Part shown: positions 1 through 8,427 of the stretch, piece after piece
How the letters are laid out: every line of letters starts with the position of its first letter
Numbering within the stretch: the stretch's first letter is position 1
Source of the DNA: Ectothiorhodospira shaposhnikovii
Lineage (GTDB): Bacteria; Pseudomonadota; Gammaproteobacteria; Ectothiorhodospirales; Ectothiorhodospiraceae
DNA length: 64,000 bases
Reading direction: 5' to 3'
NCBI RefSeq assembly: GCF_022227765.1
Contig: NZ_JAJMLZ010000001.1
Location: forward strand, 475,040 to 539,039
The notes under the pieces: generated by a model
What the model was told of the DNA's origin: nothing
Database searches by the model: none
What the model saw: the letters and a program-made list of their open reading frames with translations, nothing else
Made by a program: the position numbers and the translations under genes

Positions 1-1484
1 TGGAAGCCGGCGATCTTCCCCCCCTCGTCCCGTGAGGGTAGGGCACTGGAGCTATGCCAGCGCCAACTGCCGTCCGAATGCAGCACCCGGTATTCGATGT
101 CCTGTATATGGTGGCCGTGGTGCATGACGTCGGCAAATGCCCGGAGGCAGAGATGGAGATCCTCCGGGTGGACGAATTCGGAGAAATGGTGACCCAGGAC
201 ACTGTCAGGATCGTGGCCCAGGAGGGTCTTCCAGCTGGGGGAAACGAACCGGATATGCCCGTCGGGCGAAAACAGATAAATGATGTCGTAACTGTTATCC
301 ACCAAAAAGCGGTATTTCTCCTCGGAACGCCGCAGATCTGCTTCCGCCTCCTGACGCTCCTGGATCTCCCGGCTCAGGAACCGGTTGGCCGCTTCCAGGG
401 AACGATGGCTGCGCTGTAGCGCCAGATCGGACCGCAGGGTATGCAGATAGCCGCGCAGTACCAGCAAACCCAGACCGACAATGACCCACCAGGCGAGGCT
501 CAGGGTCCACACCTTTCGCCACCAGGCGGCCATCACGACATCTTGCGCTTCGCCGGCCACCACCAGGAAAGGCAGGTCCCTGACCATCTGGGCCGTGTAG
601 GCGCGGCGCATCCCGTCCACCGGCGAGACAATGACGAAATGCAATGTGTCCTTCTCACCAAGAATCAGGGGCATCAGTCGGCCGACCTCCACCGGCTGGC
701 CGATCTGGGCCTCCAGGCTCGCAAGGGCATCCCGGGGACGCCGCGCCAGTAACCGTTCCCCGTGATCCACGATGGTCAGGCTGCTGCCGGGGGTGGGTTC
801 GGCGCGTTCCAGCCAGTGGTCGAAGAAACCCAGATCCAGGCCCACCTCCAGCAACCCGGCAAATCGGCCCTCGGCGTCACGAAGGGACTGGGCATGGACG
901 ACGAGAAACCGTTCGCTCTCACGGGACCAGAAGGCCCGGGAGACCAGGCGTTCCAGGTCGGGGTCGGCGCGCAGGGCCAGAAAATGGCTCTGATCGCTGA
1001 TGTCGTGATCGATCTTCAGATCGCTGCCGGAAGCATGGGTCATCACCCCTTCGCGATCGAACAGGGCGATGGCCTGGGCATGGGGCAGGAGGCGAAGGTG
1101 CCGTTCGAGCCACTGGTTGATGCGGGCATGGGCTTCCGGATCACCCTCGGGTGGTGGGAGGTTCTCGGGTCGGATCTCGCCGGCCATGCTGCTGAGCAGG
1201 GCACCACTGGTCTCAAAGGCGGCATACAGCCATTCGCTCACCAGCACGCTGGTGGAATGGGTACGCTGGCGGGCAGCTTCCGTGTCCTGTGCTCTGGAGG
1301 TGGTCAGGTCCCAGGCGATGATCAGGGCCAGTACCAGGCAAAAACCCAGATAGAGCATCCAGGCCTTGATAACGATGTGCCGGTGGCGGCCATCGCCAAG
1401 CGGCGGGTATTGGGTCACCGGGAGTGTCCTGGTGCGGGTATCACGGATTTTTAGGCTCCCGAGATGGGTACGGGTGACGGCCAT
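1..1484 (-). CDS. Membrane-bound sensor with periplasmic Cache-like domain and PAS domain (C-terminus outside window)
   Basis: This open frame on the minus strand runs off the left edge; about 494 codons are visible. A first membrane helix lies at about residues 42-60 (MLYLGFCLVLALIIAW). A periplasmic segment of about 265 residues follows and looks like a double-Cache sensor domain (ISDQSHFLALRADP region). A second helix is at about 326-345, then a heptad-rich linker and a PAS domain from about residue 385 (EEKYRFLVDNSYDIIYLFSP). The output domain is missing, so it could be a histidine kinase or a diguanylate cyclase/phosphodiesterase. The ATG at 1484 and a GTG at 1418 are both in frame; neither has a strong ribosome site. 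It is divergent from the nif operon, but nothing here shows a functional link. Confidence 0.75.
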   Translation of the reverse strand, partial: MAVTRTHLGSLKIRDTRTRTLPVTQYPPLGDGRHRHIVIKAWMLYLGFCLVLALIIAWDLTTSRAQDTEAARQRTHSTSVLVSEWLYAAFETSGALLSSMAGEIRPENLPPPEGDPEAHARINQWLERHLRLLPHAQAIALFDREGVMTHASGSDLKIDHDISDQSHFLALRADPDLERLVSRAFWSRESERFLVVHAQSLRDAEGRFAGLLEVGLDLGFFDHWLERAEPTPGSSLTIVDHGERLLARRPRDALASLEAQIGQPVEVGRLMPLILGEKDTLHFVIVSPVDGMRRAYTAQMVRDLPFLVVAGEAQDVVMAAWWRKVWTLSLAWWVIVGLGLLVLRGYLHTLRSDLALQRSHRSLEAANRFLSREIQERQEAEADLRRSEEKYRFLVDNSYDIIYLFSPDGHIRFVSPSWKTLLGHDPDSVLGHHFSEFVHPEDLHLCLRAFADVMHHGHHIQDIEYRVLHSDGSWRWHSSSALPSRDEGGKIAGF

Positions 1485-1766
1485 CCTGGTGTGTTCGTGG
1501 CCGACCCCGAGGGGGGGGAGGTTTGGTCTTTACTTATATCATTTTCTCCGCCTGCAAATTCAGGATCAGGACGGAACCACGCCATTCTCCCGACCGATGG
1601 TGGTTGCCGCCTTTGCCTTGAGGCAAAAGGGACATCCTGGACTCCCGCCTTCGCGGGAGTGACGGCGGGTTGATGACGTGGGAGTGGTGGCGGGTTGATG
1701 ACGGCAAGGCGCCTTCGGGGGATGGCGGTCAGGGTGTCTTTCTTGAGGCAGGAGCAAGGCGCTTTG
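1485..1766. other. Intergenic region with no gene seen
   Basis: This is the upstream part of the 426-base gap between the sensor gene and nifV. It holds one copy of a dispersed palindromic repeat (1641-1660) and a short direct repeat of GGCGGGTTGATGACG (about 1663-1703). No convincing reading frame is seen. The rest of the gap carries the nif promoter elements described separately. Confidence 0.6.
1641..1660. repeat. dRS3-like palindromic repeat, single copy
   Basis: The palindrome has arms ACTCCCGC and GCGGGAGT around CTTC and is followed by GACGG. It belongs to the same family as the copies at 4767-4960 and 41734-41753. Confidence 0.7.
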
Positions 1767-1782
1767 TAGTAAATCCCACAAT
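1767..1782 (+). promoter_or_regulatory. Candidate NifA upstream activator sequence (TGT-N10-ACA)
   Basis: TGT at 1767-1769 and ACA at 1780-1782 are separated by exactly ten bases, the known NifA binding pattern. The site lies about 80 bases upstream of the -24 element, a normal distance for an enhancer site. The stretch between them (about 1815-1850) is strongly A/T-rich, as expected where a DNA-bending protein such as IHF binds, although no perfect IHF consensus was found. Confidence 0.65.
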
Positions 1783-1854
1783 CCCCCCGTCAAGTCACAT
1801 AACCACCATCATCCCGTCATTAAATAATCATTTAAAATCATTAGTTTGATTGCC

Positions 1855-1870
1855 TGGCACGATAATCGCT
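1855..1870 (+). promoter_or_regulatory. Candidate sigma-54 (-24/-12) promoter of nifV-W-Z-M
   Basis: The sequence TGGCAC-GATAA-TCGCT matches the sigma-54 consensus TGGCAC-N5-TTGCW with one mismatch in the -12 box. The invariant GG and GC are separated by ten bases, as required. It lies 40 bases upstream of the nifV start codon and pairs with the NifA-type site at 1767. Confidence 0.72.
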
Positions 1871-1910
1871 AACTCCTCGGCATGGCCCCATTCGCCCGAC
1901 GAGGACATCC

Positions 1911-3056
1911 ATGACCCAACCGCTCGGCATCGTCATCGACGACACCACCTTGAGAGACGGCGAACAATCCGCCGGCGTGGCCTTCAATGACGCCGAGCGG
2001 GTAGCCATCGCCAGGGGGTTGGATGACCTGGGTGTTCCCGAGTTGGAAATCGGCATTCCTTCCATGGGTCCCGAGGAACGGGAATCCATCGCTCTGCTGG
2101 CCCGGCTGGGACTCAAGGCCCGTTTGCTGGTGTGGAGCCGCATGCGCGCCGATGACCTGGCCGACTGCGCGGGTCTGGGGGTTCACATGGTGGACCTGTC
2201 CATCCCCGTTTCGGATCAGCAGATCCGGCGCAAACTGGGCCGGGATCGGGAGTGGGTGCTGGAAAGCATCCGCCGTCACGTGGCCCAGGCCCTGGAACTG
2301 GGACTGGAGGTGGGCGTGGGCGGGGAGGATGCCTCCCGGGCCGATCCCGATTTTCTCTGCCGGGTGATCGAGATCGCCCAGGCTGCCGGGGCACGCCGTT
2401 TCCGCTTCGCCGACACCGTGGGCATCATGGAACCCTTCGGTGTGCTGGCACGCATCCGGCAGCTGCGCGCTGTCTCCGACCTGGAGATCGAGATGCATGC
2501 CCATGACGACCTGGGCCTGGCCACCGCCAACACCCTGGCCGCCGCCCTTGGGGGAGCCACCCATGTGAACACCACCGTCAACGGCATCGGGGAACGGGCC
2601 GGCAACGCCGCCCTGGAAGAGGTGGTGATGGGGTTGCGTCGGCTTCACGGCATCGAAACCGGAGTGGAGCTGCGCCGTTTCCCGGCCCTGTCCCATCTGG
2701 TGGAGACCGCTTCCGGCCGTCCCATCCACTGGCAGAAGAGCCTGGTGGGAGAGGGGGTCTTCACCCACGAAGCGGGCATCCATGTGGACGGTCTGCTCAA
2801 GGATCCGGCCAATTACCAGGGCGTGGATCCGGCGGAACTGGGCCGGGAGCACCGTCTGGTGCTGGGCAAGCATTCCGGCGCCCATGCCGTGATGGCGGCC
2901 TATGCGCGCATGGGAGTGACCCTGGACAAGGCCCAGGCGGCCCTGTTGCTGAGTCGTTTGCGTCGATCCGTTTCCCAGTCCAAGCGGCCGCCGACGGAGC
3001 ATGAACTGGCCACCTGGTATGCGGAACTCGCCTGCCTGAACGGGGCGGTGGCGTGA
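1911..3056 (+). CDS. nifV: Homocitrate synthase NifV
   Basis: NifV condenses acetyl-CoA with 2-oxoglutarate to make homocitrate, the organic ligand of the nitrogenase iron-molybdenum cofactor. The 381-residue length is normal. The TIM-barrel start carries the family motif DTTLRDGEQ (residues 11-19), and the metal-binding HxH lies at H196/H198 in EMHAHDDLGLAT. The C-terminal part contains GEGVFTHEAGIHVDG and LGKHSG, typical of homocitrate and isopropylmalate synthases. The nif genes directly downstream favour NifV over LeuA. It is the first gene behind the sigma-54/NifA promoter. Confidence 0.95.
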   Translation: MTQPLGIVIDDTTLRDGEQSAGVAFNDAERVAIARGLDDLGVPELEIGIPSMGPEERESIALLARLGLKARLLVWSRMRADDLADCAGLGVHMVDLSIPVSDQQIRRKLGRDREWVLESIRRHVAQALELGLEVGVGGEDASRADPDFLCRVIEIAQAAGARRFRFADTVGIMEPFGVLARIRQLRAVSDLEIEMHAHDDLGLATANTLAAALGGATHVNTTVNGIGERAGNAALEEVVMGLRRLHGIETGVELRRFPALSHLVETASGRPIHWQKSLVGEGVFTHEAGIHVDGLLKDPANYQGVDPAELGREHRLVLGKHSGAHAVMAAYARMGVTLDKAQAALLLSRLRRSVSQSKRPPTEHELATWYAELACLNGAVA

Positions 3057-3097
3057 GGCCGCGTGTTTCATTGATATCCACCATCGAGGTCTGAACC

Positions 3098-3430
3098 ATG
3101 ACTGAAACCACCGAACTGGAAGAAGACCTGCGGGAAATGGGGTCTGCCGAAGAGTTTCTTGAGTATTTCAACATTCCTTACGATGAGGCCGTTGTCCGGG
3201 TGAATCGCCTGCATATCCTGCAGCGCTTCCATGACTACCTCTCCGGTACCCTGGACAACCTGCCCACGGACCTGTCGGCCCGACGGGATATCTACCGCAG
3301 CCTGCTGATGCAGTCCTACGTGGATTTTGTGGAATCCGATGCCCGCACCGAAAAGGTGTTCAAGGTTTTCAAGCGCCCGGCGCCGGGCGTCACCGTGGTG
3401 CCCCTGGAACAGGCCTTCATCCGGAGATAG
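3098..3430 (+). CDS. nifW: Nitrogenase-stabilizing/protective protein NifW
   Basis: This 110-residue protein has the compact, acidic, helical composition of NifW (EEFLEYFNIPYD near the N-terminus, then an HILQRFHDYL helix). NifW binds the MoFe protein and protects it or helps its maturation, notably under oxygen stress. It lies 41 bases after nifV and is followed by nifZ after 4 bases, so it is almost certainly co-transcribed. No enzymatic motif is known for the family. Confidence 0.93.
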   Translation: MTETTELEEDLREMGSAEEFLEYFNIPYDEAVVRVNRLHILQRFHDYLSGTLDNLPTDLSARRDIYRSLLMQSYVDFVESDARTEKVFKVFKRPAPGVTVVPLEQAFIRR

Positions 3431-3434
3431 CCCC

Positions 3435-3887
3435 ATGGAGCACTATCGAGAGTACGGCGAGCAGGTCAGGGTGGTCCGCCCCTTGCGCAACGACGGCACC
3501 TACCCCGGCATGGACCGGGGCGAGCTGCTGGTGCCCCGGGGCAGTATCGGGGTGGTCATCGGCAGGGGCACCTTCCTGCAGGATCAGGTGATCTACACCG
3601 TCAACTTTCTGGATGCGGGCCGTGTGGTGGGGTGCCGACAGGAAGAATTGATCGACGCCGACGCCCCCTGGGTGCCCACCCGGTATGAATTCCGTGACAA
3701 GGTGACTCCGGCAATTCCGCTGGGGATCAACGGCGAGACGGTGGTGAGCCCCGGGACCGTGGGCGAGGTCTGCAAGGTCTTGAGGGATCTGCCGGACGGT
3801 GTGGCCTATCACGTGAACTTTGCCGGACGGGTCCTGCAGGTGCCGGAGCAGGCTCTGACCGATCCGACCGAGGAGCAACCTTCATGA
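3435..3887 (+). CDS. nifZ: Nitrogenase maturation protein NifZ, two-repeat form
   Basis: NifZ helps form the second P-cluster pair of the MoFe protein. The 150-residue product has two NifZ units: GEQVRVVRPLRNDGTYPGM with GSIGVVIG..FLQDQVIYTVNF, and EFRDKVTPAIP with GTVGEVCKVL..VAYHVNFAGRVLQVPE. An in-frame ATG 36 codons upstream lies inside nifW. The ATG at 3435, four bases after the nifW stop, gives the normal N-terminus and was chosen. Its stop overlaps the nifM start (ATGA). Confidence 0.92.
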   Translation: MEHYREYGEQVRVVRPLRNDGTYPGMDRGELLVPRGSIGVVIGRGTFLQDQVIYTVNFLDAGRVVGCRQEELIDADAPWVPTRYEFRDKVTPAIPLGINGETVVSPGTVGEVCKVLRDLPDGVAYHVNFAGRVLQVPEQALTDPTEEQPS

Positions 3888-4729
3888 GTCTTACACTGGA
3901 ACAGCGCCCCGAACTCCTTTACATCGAGCTGCGGGCTGCCCTGGACTACTTCGACAAGCCCCTGGGCAGCCTCTCCGATGACGAGCGAGGCATTGTTCGC
4001 CATCGCGCCCTTAGGGCCTATGACATCGGTGCGCGAGCCCTGGCCTCCAGCGAGGCCCGGGATGTCCATGTGCCCGAGGGGCAGGTGACCCGGGCCTTGC
4101 GGGAGATCGAATCCCGTTACCCGGAGCCGCGGCAGTTTCAGGAAGAGCTGAGTCGCCATGGTCTTGATCGGGAGGGTCTTTTGCAGGCCCTTTACCGGGA
4201 ATTACGCCTGGAGGCCCTGCTGGAGCGGGTGGCTGCCCGGGCCGAGCCGGTGACGGACGAGGAAGTGGCCCGGTACCATGCGTGTCACAAGGATCGCCTG
4301 CAGCGTCCGGAAACCCGTACGGTGAGGCAGATCCTGATCACCCTGAATCCGGATTTTCCTGAAAACACCCCGGAGGCTGCCCGGGCGCGGTTGGAGGCGA
4401 TCCGGGAGACCCTGCTTGCTGATCCGGGGATGTTCGCCGATCTGGCCATGCGCCACTCCGAGTGTCCCAGCGCACTCCAGGGCGGGCTGCTGGGGCGGGT
4501 GCCCGAGGGGCATCTGTACCCGGAGTTGGACGCTGTACTGTTCCGGATGACGGCGGGTATGGTGAGCGAGCCGGTGCAGACAGAAGTGGGGCTGCATCTG
4601 CTCTACTGCGAAACCATCCATCCCGCCGGACCCGTGACCCTGGACGAGGCCGGTGGTCGCATCCGTCAGATCCTGGAGCAACGGCGCCAGGCCAATTGCC
4701 GGCGGGCCTGGCTGGAGTCCCTGGGGTGA
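3884..4729 (+). CDS. nifM: NifM, peptidyl-prolyl cis-trans isomerase for nitrogenase Fe protein maturation
   Basis: NifM is needed for folding of the Fe protein NifH. The 281-residue product has an N-terminal helical region and a C-terminal parvulin/PpiC domain from about residue 140 (RPETRTVRQILITLNPDF, then FADLAMRHSECPSALQGGLLG, then GLHLLYCETIHP). It has no signal peptide, as expected for a cytosolic foldase and unlike the PpiC-type lipoprotein at 17850. The start overlaps the nifZ stop by four bases. It is the last gene of the operon; palindromic repeats follow. Confidence 0.9.
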   Translation: MSLTLEQRPELLYIELRAALDYFDKPLGSLSDDERGIVRHRALRAYDIGARALASSEARDVHVPEGQVTRALREIESRYPEPRQFQEELSRHGLDREGLLQALYRELRLEALLERVAARAEPVTDEEVARYHACHKDRLQRPETRTVRQILITLNPDFPENTPEAARARLEAIRETLLADPGMFADLAMRHSECPSALQGGLLGRVPEGHLYPELDAVLFRMTAGMVSEPVQTEVGLHLLYCETIHPAGPVTLDEAGGRIRQILEQRRQANCRRAWLESLG

Positions 4730-4766
4730 TGTGCTCGTTTGCCGTCACCCCCGCTACCCATCCGTC

Positions 4767-4986
4767 ACTCCCGCGAAAGCGGGAGTCCATGATTTTCAGC
4801 CTGCCACTGGATTCCCGCTTTCGCGGGAATGACGGATCATGGGCCATCACTGGCATATCCTTGGCCACTGGATTCCCGCTTTCGCGGGAATGACGGACCA
4901 TGGGCCATCACTGGCATATCCTTGGCCACTGGATTCCCGCGTTCGCGGGAATGACGGGCCATGGGCCATCATCGGCGCATCCTTGG
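4767..4986. repeat. dRS3-like palindromes, including three 61-bp tandem units
   Basis: An ACTCCCGC-GAAA-GCGGGAGT palindrome lies at 4767-4786. It is followed by three head-to-tail units of exactly 61 bases starting at 4804, 4865 and 4926. Each unit contains ATTCCC-N8-GGGAAT (at 4811, 4872 and 4933) followed by GACGG. The third unit differs at several positions. The ATTCCC-N8-GGGAAT pattern is that of Neisseria dRS3 elements. The array lies between the convergent nifM and MBL genes and may act as a terminator or repeat hotspot. Confidence 0.85.
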
Positions 4987-4988
4987 CA

Positions 4989-5687
4989 TTACCGCAGCCT
5001 CACCGGCCCATAGGGCGTATCTCGTACTTGATCATGGTCATGCATCCGGTAGCGGGTGAATGCCGCCACATCATCAAACTGCATGAACGGATTTCCCTCC
5101 GCCTGTTCCTTGAGCGTGGATTGCGGCTTCACGCCGTAGTCATGCCCCGGATGGATCACGGTCCCGCCCGGCAGTGTCTGCTGCAGGCGCGCCAGGGTAT
5201 GGAACATGGCAGCGGGGTCCCCTCCCTTCAAGTCACAGCGACCGCAGCCGAAAACAAACAGTGTGTCACCGGTGATGAGGTCATCGCCCAAGTGGTAGCA
5301 GACTGACCCCGGCGTATGTCCGGGGGTATGCATCACCCGGATCGTGGTCTCCCCCAGCTGGATCAGATCACCATCCTGGTGCAAATGTGCATCCACCGGG
5401 CAGTCCCCCCAGATGTCCGCTTCGGCCTTGAGCAGGTGCACCCGGGCGTCAGGGGCCTGTGCCCGCAGGCGATCAAGGCCATTGACGTGGTCCTGATGGG
5501 TATGGGTGAGCAGGATGTGGGTGATTCGCAGCCGCCGGGCGCGGGCCAGATCGGTCACTTCTTCCACTTCCCAGGCGGGATCCACCACGGCGGCGGTGCC
5601 GGAGGCGCTATCCTCAATGAGATAGATCCGGTTGCCCATGGGCCCCAGTTCCAGGGCATGGATCTGGTAAGGCTTGTCTTTGGTCAT
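4989..5687 (-). CDS. MBL-fold metallo-hydrolase, glyoxalase II/YcbL-like
   Basis: The 232-residue protein has the metallo-beta-lactamase fold with zinc-ligand motif THTHQDH, a later HTPGHTPGSVCYHL, the metal-bridging Asp in LITGDTLFVFGCGRCD and a final HPGHDYG. The family hydrolyses thioesters such as S-lactoylglutathione or related compounds; the exact substrate cannot be read here. The ATG at 5687 is preceded by GGGAG at good spacing. An in-frame TTG five codons upstream overlaps that site and is less likely. It converges with nifM across the repeat array. Confidence 0.85.
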   Translation of the reverse strand: MTKDKPYQIHALELGPMGNRIYLIEDSASGTAAVVDPAWEVEEVTDLARARRLRITHILLTHTHQDHVNGLDRLRAQAPDARVHLLKAEADIWGDCPVDAHLHQDGDLIQLGETTIRVMHTPGHTPGSVCYHLGDDLITGDTLFVFGCGRCDLKGGDPAAMFHTLARLQQTLPGGTVIHPGHDYGVKPQSTLKEQAEGNPFMQFDDVAAFTRYRMHDHDQVRDTPYGPVRLR

Positions 5688-5810
5688 GATAAAGGCTCCC
5701 AAATTCCGAACATGGGTCGGCCGATTGGCCAGGCAGAGTCCATGTTACTAGAACAGGCAGGTATATTGACTGGGAAGAGCGTGAGGCTTACCGGGAGGAG
5801 GGCAGGCGGA

Positions 5811-6527
5811 ATGAACAAGGAAACCGATCCGGGCGGGGAGGCATCATCACTGCTGTATCGCCTGGCCTGCCCGGTGGCGGCGATGGCGATGATGGCGGCG
5901 GCCCTGGCGGCACTACTGCATCTTCTGGGGGTTCTGCTGTCCGCGGTGTTCCTGGCGGCCTCGCAAAGGGACTTCAGCTTCAGTACGCCCGACATGGATG
6001 CCCAGTTGCTGGCCGGCATCCTCATTCCCGTGCTATGGCAGCATGGGGTGCCCGTGACCCTCTCGACCCTTTTGATGCTGGCGGCAGCGGGCACCGTGCT
6101 TCATGGGCAGGGGTGCCGCTGGGCGCAGATGGCAGGGGGCAGTGGGGTGTTGCTGGCGATCTATCTGACCCTGATGGGGGTATCGGCATGGGTGCCGGGA
6201 CTGATCTTTCTCGGCGGCGTGGCTGCACTTGGCATCAGCCCATGGCTTCATGGGCCATCCCTGACGAATGTCTTGCCGGTGTCCATGAAAACGGCCAAGG
6301 CGCCTGAACCCACCCTGGAGATGTTGCTGAAACAGGAACCACGGGACCCACCGGGGGGGAGGGAAAGCCCGGGTGTTGTCGGTTCGTCTCGCGCGGGCGG
6401 GGTTGAAACAGGTGGAAAGAAGCGTCGCCCTGGCGGGTCAAGGGAAAGGGAGTGGAGAGAACCCGCCATCCAGTTGCAGCGGATTTTGCCTCCGGGGCAG
6501 GGGTACGGGCGGGGAAGAACGAAATGA
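5811..6527 (+). CDS. Hypothetical membrane protein with Gly/Arg-rich C-terminal tail
   Basis: I do not recognise this 238-residue protein. Residues 15-165 are strongly hydrophobic, with about four predicted membrane helices. The last 65 residues are rich in Pro, Gly, Arg and Lys and look disordered, so the soluble tail is probably cytoplasmic. An in-frame ATG at 5742 would add 23 residues. The ATG at 5811 follows a purine-rich GGGAGGAGGGC stretch and was preferred. It stands alone between an MBL hydrolase and a DUF2892 gene. Confidence 0.55.
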   Translation: MNKETDPGGEASSLLYRLACPVAAMAMMAAALAALLHLLGVLLSAVFLAASQRDFSFSTPDMDAQLLAGILIPVLWQHGVPVTLSTLLMLAAAGTVLHGQGCRWAQMAGGSGVLLAIYLTLMGVSAWVPGLIFLGGVAALGISPWLHGPSLTNVLPVSMKTAKAPEPTLEMLLKQEPRDPPGGRESPGVVGSSRAGGVETGGKKRRPGGSREREWREPAIQLQRILPPGQGYGRGRTK

Positions 6528-6528
6528 A

Positions 6529-6552
6529 CCGGTGCGCCCGAGGGCGCACCGG
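6529..6552. terminator. Stem-loop between convergent genes
   Basis: GGTGCGCC and GGCGCACC pair around a short CGAG loop. The hairpin lies just after the stop of the membrane-protein gene and 17 bases from the stop of the convergent DUF2892 gene. There is no clear T-run, so termination is inferred from position and stem strength. Confidence 0.5.
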
Positions 6553-6568
6553 TCAGGGCCGATTCAGA

Positions 6569-6769
6569 TCAATTGAACGCCTGGCCCGGCTTGATGCCTG
6601 CCTTTTTCAGCACGATGGCCAGCGGGCAGAACCCGGTGAAGGCCGACTGCAGCAGGTTCAGGCCCACAAAGGCGGTGAGCCACAGCCACAGCGGGCTGGC
6701 CAGGGACAGCAGCAGGCTGAGCAGGATCATTCCGCCGGCAAAGGCAAAAACTGCGCGATCAATCGTCAT
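6569..6769 (-). CDS. Small DUF2892 (YgaP-like) inner membrane protein
   Basis: This 66-residue protein has two membrane helices ([19 protein letters not shown] and [17 protein letters not shown]) followed by [16 protein letters not shown]. That is the typical DUF2892 pattern, also found fused to rhodanese domains in YgaP. The single Cys in the TGFCP loop is conserved in the family; the function is unknown. A GGAGG site is spaced for the ATG at 6769 rather than the in-frame ATG two codons earlier. Confidence 0.8.
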   Translation of the reverse strand: MTIDRAVFAFAGGMILLSLLLSLASPLWLWLTAFVGLNLLQSAFTGFCPLAIVLKKAGIKPGQAFN

Positions 6770-6816
6770 GGGCATGGCCCTCCTGTGTTTTAGGTTTTCC
6801 TAATATACAGGTGGAC

Positions 6817-8115
6817 CTAGCGCTTCTCAATGGGCACGTAGTCCCGGGCGGCGGCGCCGGTGTAGAGCTGACGCGGACGACCGATGCGGGATTCCGGGTC
6901 CTGCATCATCTCGCACCAGTGAGCGTTCCAGCCGACGATGCGCGCCAGGGCGAAGATGGCGGTGAACATGTTCAGCGGGATGCCCATGGCCCGCAGGATC
7001 AGACCGGAGTAGAAGTCCACGTTGGGGTACAGCTTGCGCTCCTTGAAGTAATCGTCTTCCGTGGCGATGCGCTCCAACTCCATGGCCACCTCGAACAGGG
7101 GCTGGTTGTCGGCACCCATCTGCGCCAGCAGTTCATGACACATCTTGCGGATGATTCTGGCCCGCGGGTCGTAGTTCTTGTACACCCGGTGACCAAAGCC
7201 CATCAGACGGAAGGGGTCATCCTTGTCCTTGGCGCGGTTGACGAAGTGATCCACGCCCTGACCGCTTTCCACGATCTGCTCGAGCATGCGCACCACGGCT
7301 TCGTTGGCACCACCGTGCAGGGGGCCCCAGAGCGACGTGATGCCGGCGGACACAGCGGCAAACGGGTTGGCCTCGGAACTGGCGGACAGCCGCACGGTGG
7401 AGGTGGAGGCGTTCTGCTCGTGATCGGCGTGCAGGATCAGGATCAGATCCAGGGCCTTGGCGAAGATGGGGTTGGGCTCGTAACGCTCGGTGGGGACACC
7501 GAACATCATGCGCAGGAAGTTCTCGGAATAGCCCAGCTCGTTATCCGGATACAGGAAGGGCTGGCCGATGGCGTACTTGTAGGACCAGGCGGCGATGGTG
7601 GGCATTTTGGAGATCATGCGGTGGGCCGAGATCTCCCGGTGCCGGGGATTGTGCACATCCGTGCTGTCGTGGAAGAAGGCGGACAGGGCACCGAACACGC
7701 CCACCATGATGGCCATGGGGTGGGCATCGTGGCGGAAGCCGTCGTAGAAGCGACGGATGGCCTGATGGGGCATGGAGTGCTTCTGGATGATACGGGTGAA
7801 GTTCTCCAGCTCGGTGGCGGTGGGCAGTTCACCGTACAGCAGCAGATAGCAGGTCTCCAGATAGCTGCTGTGCTCGGCCAGCTGCTCGATGGGATAACCG
7901 CGGTACATCAGGATGCCCTTGTCGCCATCGATGTAAGTGATGTCGCTGCGGCAGCTGGCGGTGGACATGAACCCCGGGTCGTAGGTGAAGTAGCCCAGTT
8001 CCTTGGACAGGGGGCGGATGTCCACGGTGGCGGGACCGACGGTGCCCTCCAGGACGGGCAGCTCTACCTGCTTGCCGGTTGCGTTATCAATGACCGTGAC
8101 GGTACGGGGTTTCAT
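6817..8115 (-). CDS. gltA: Type II citrate synthase
   Basis: Citrate synthase condenses acetyl-CoA and oxaloacetate, the entry step of the TCA cycle. The 432-residue length is that of hexameric, NADH-sensitive gammaproteobacterial enzymes. Visible motifs are the N-terminal strand domain ending in [21 protein letters not shown], the catalytic His region [13 protein letters not shown], the second His in [15 protein letters not shown], and the catalytic Asp near YPNVDFYSG. It is a different enzyme from the 2-methylcitrate synthase at 36570. A 17-bp palindrome lies 40 bases upstream. Confidence 0.96.
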   Translation of the reverse strand: MKPRTVTVIDNATGKQVELPVLEGTVGPATVDIRPLSKELGYFTYDPGFMSTASCRSDITYIDGDKGILMYRGYPIEQLAEHSSYLETCYLLLYGELPTATELENFTRIIQKHSMPHQAIRRFYDGFRHDAHPMAIMVGVFGALSAFFHDSTDVHNPRHREISAHRMISKMPTIAAWSYKYAIGQPFLYPDNELGYSENFLRMMFGVPTERYEPNPIFAKALDLILILHADHEQNASTSTVRLSASSEANPFAAVSAGITSLWGPLHGGANEAVVRMLEQIVESGQGVDHFVNRAKDKDDPFRLMGFGHRVYKNYDPRARIIRKMCHELLAQMGADNQPLFEVAMELERIATEDDYFKERKLYPNVDFYSGLILRAMGIPLNMFTAIFALARIVGWNAHWCEMMQDPESRIGRPRQLYTGAAARDYVPIEKR

Positions 8116-8154
8116 GGATTGTCCTCGTCATCCGTTGTTCAGTTTGGACGTTCA

Positions 8155-8171
8155 GGGACCTGTCAGGTCCC
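8155..8171. promoter_or_regulatory. 17-bp perfect palindrome upstream of gltA, candidate operator
   Basis: GGGACCTG-T-CAGGTCCC is a perfect inverted repeat 40 bases before the gltA start codon. It could be an operator or a 5'-leader hairpin; no regulator is identified. Confidence 0.4.
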
Positions 8172-8351
8172 GAGCCTTATTCTTGTGACCAGCCCTTGCA
8201 GGTGGCCCAGACGGGGCACACTTTATTGCGATGCAACACCCGGAGTCCATGTTTTCCTGCAAGAAAATACCGGTGTAGCGAGCTGTCCCGGTTGGTCCGG
8301 ATCGTGCTTTCTAACCGGTTAGGCGCCTTTGCGCAAGAAATTCAGTCTGGA

Positions 8352-8372
8352 TGGTATTGACATTGATTACCA
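8352..8372 (+). promoter_or_regulatory. Fur-box-like site upstream of bfd
   Basis: TGGTA and TACCA form the ends of a 21-base imperfect palindrome with an ATTGACATTGATT centre. It resembles Fur boxes but matches the consensus less well than the site at 47643. It lies 56 bases upstream of bfd, which is Fur-regulated in several bacteria. Confidence 0.4.
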
Positions 8373-8427
8373 TTCAGGCGCAAATTCCCAGCTGGTGTGT
8401 CGGATAAGTGAATGAGGATTTAACGGC

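Larger units (their letters stand above)
8116..8427. other. Divergent intergenic region between gltA and bfd
   Basis: This 312-base gap serves as promoter region for both gltA (minus) and bfd (plus). It contains perfect palindromes at 8155-8171 and 8311-8322 and a Fur-like site at 8352-8372. No reading frame is supported. Confidence 0.6.

Noticed and set aside
441..1454. Several plus-strand open frames at the left edge
   Set aside because: They are antisense to the sensor gene, whose minus-strand translation shows coherent membrane, Cache and PAS features; the plus-strand products have no fold-like pattern.
4804..4986. Possible CRISPR array
   Set aside because: The 61-bp units are repeated across their whole length, so there are no unique spacers, and no cas gene is nearby.
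6811..8322. 503-residue plus-strand frame
   Set aside because: Antisense to gltA, which is unmistakable; long antisense frames are expected at this GC content.
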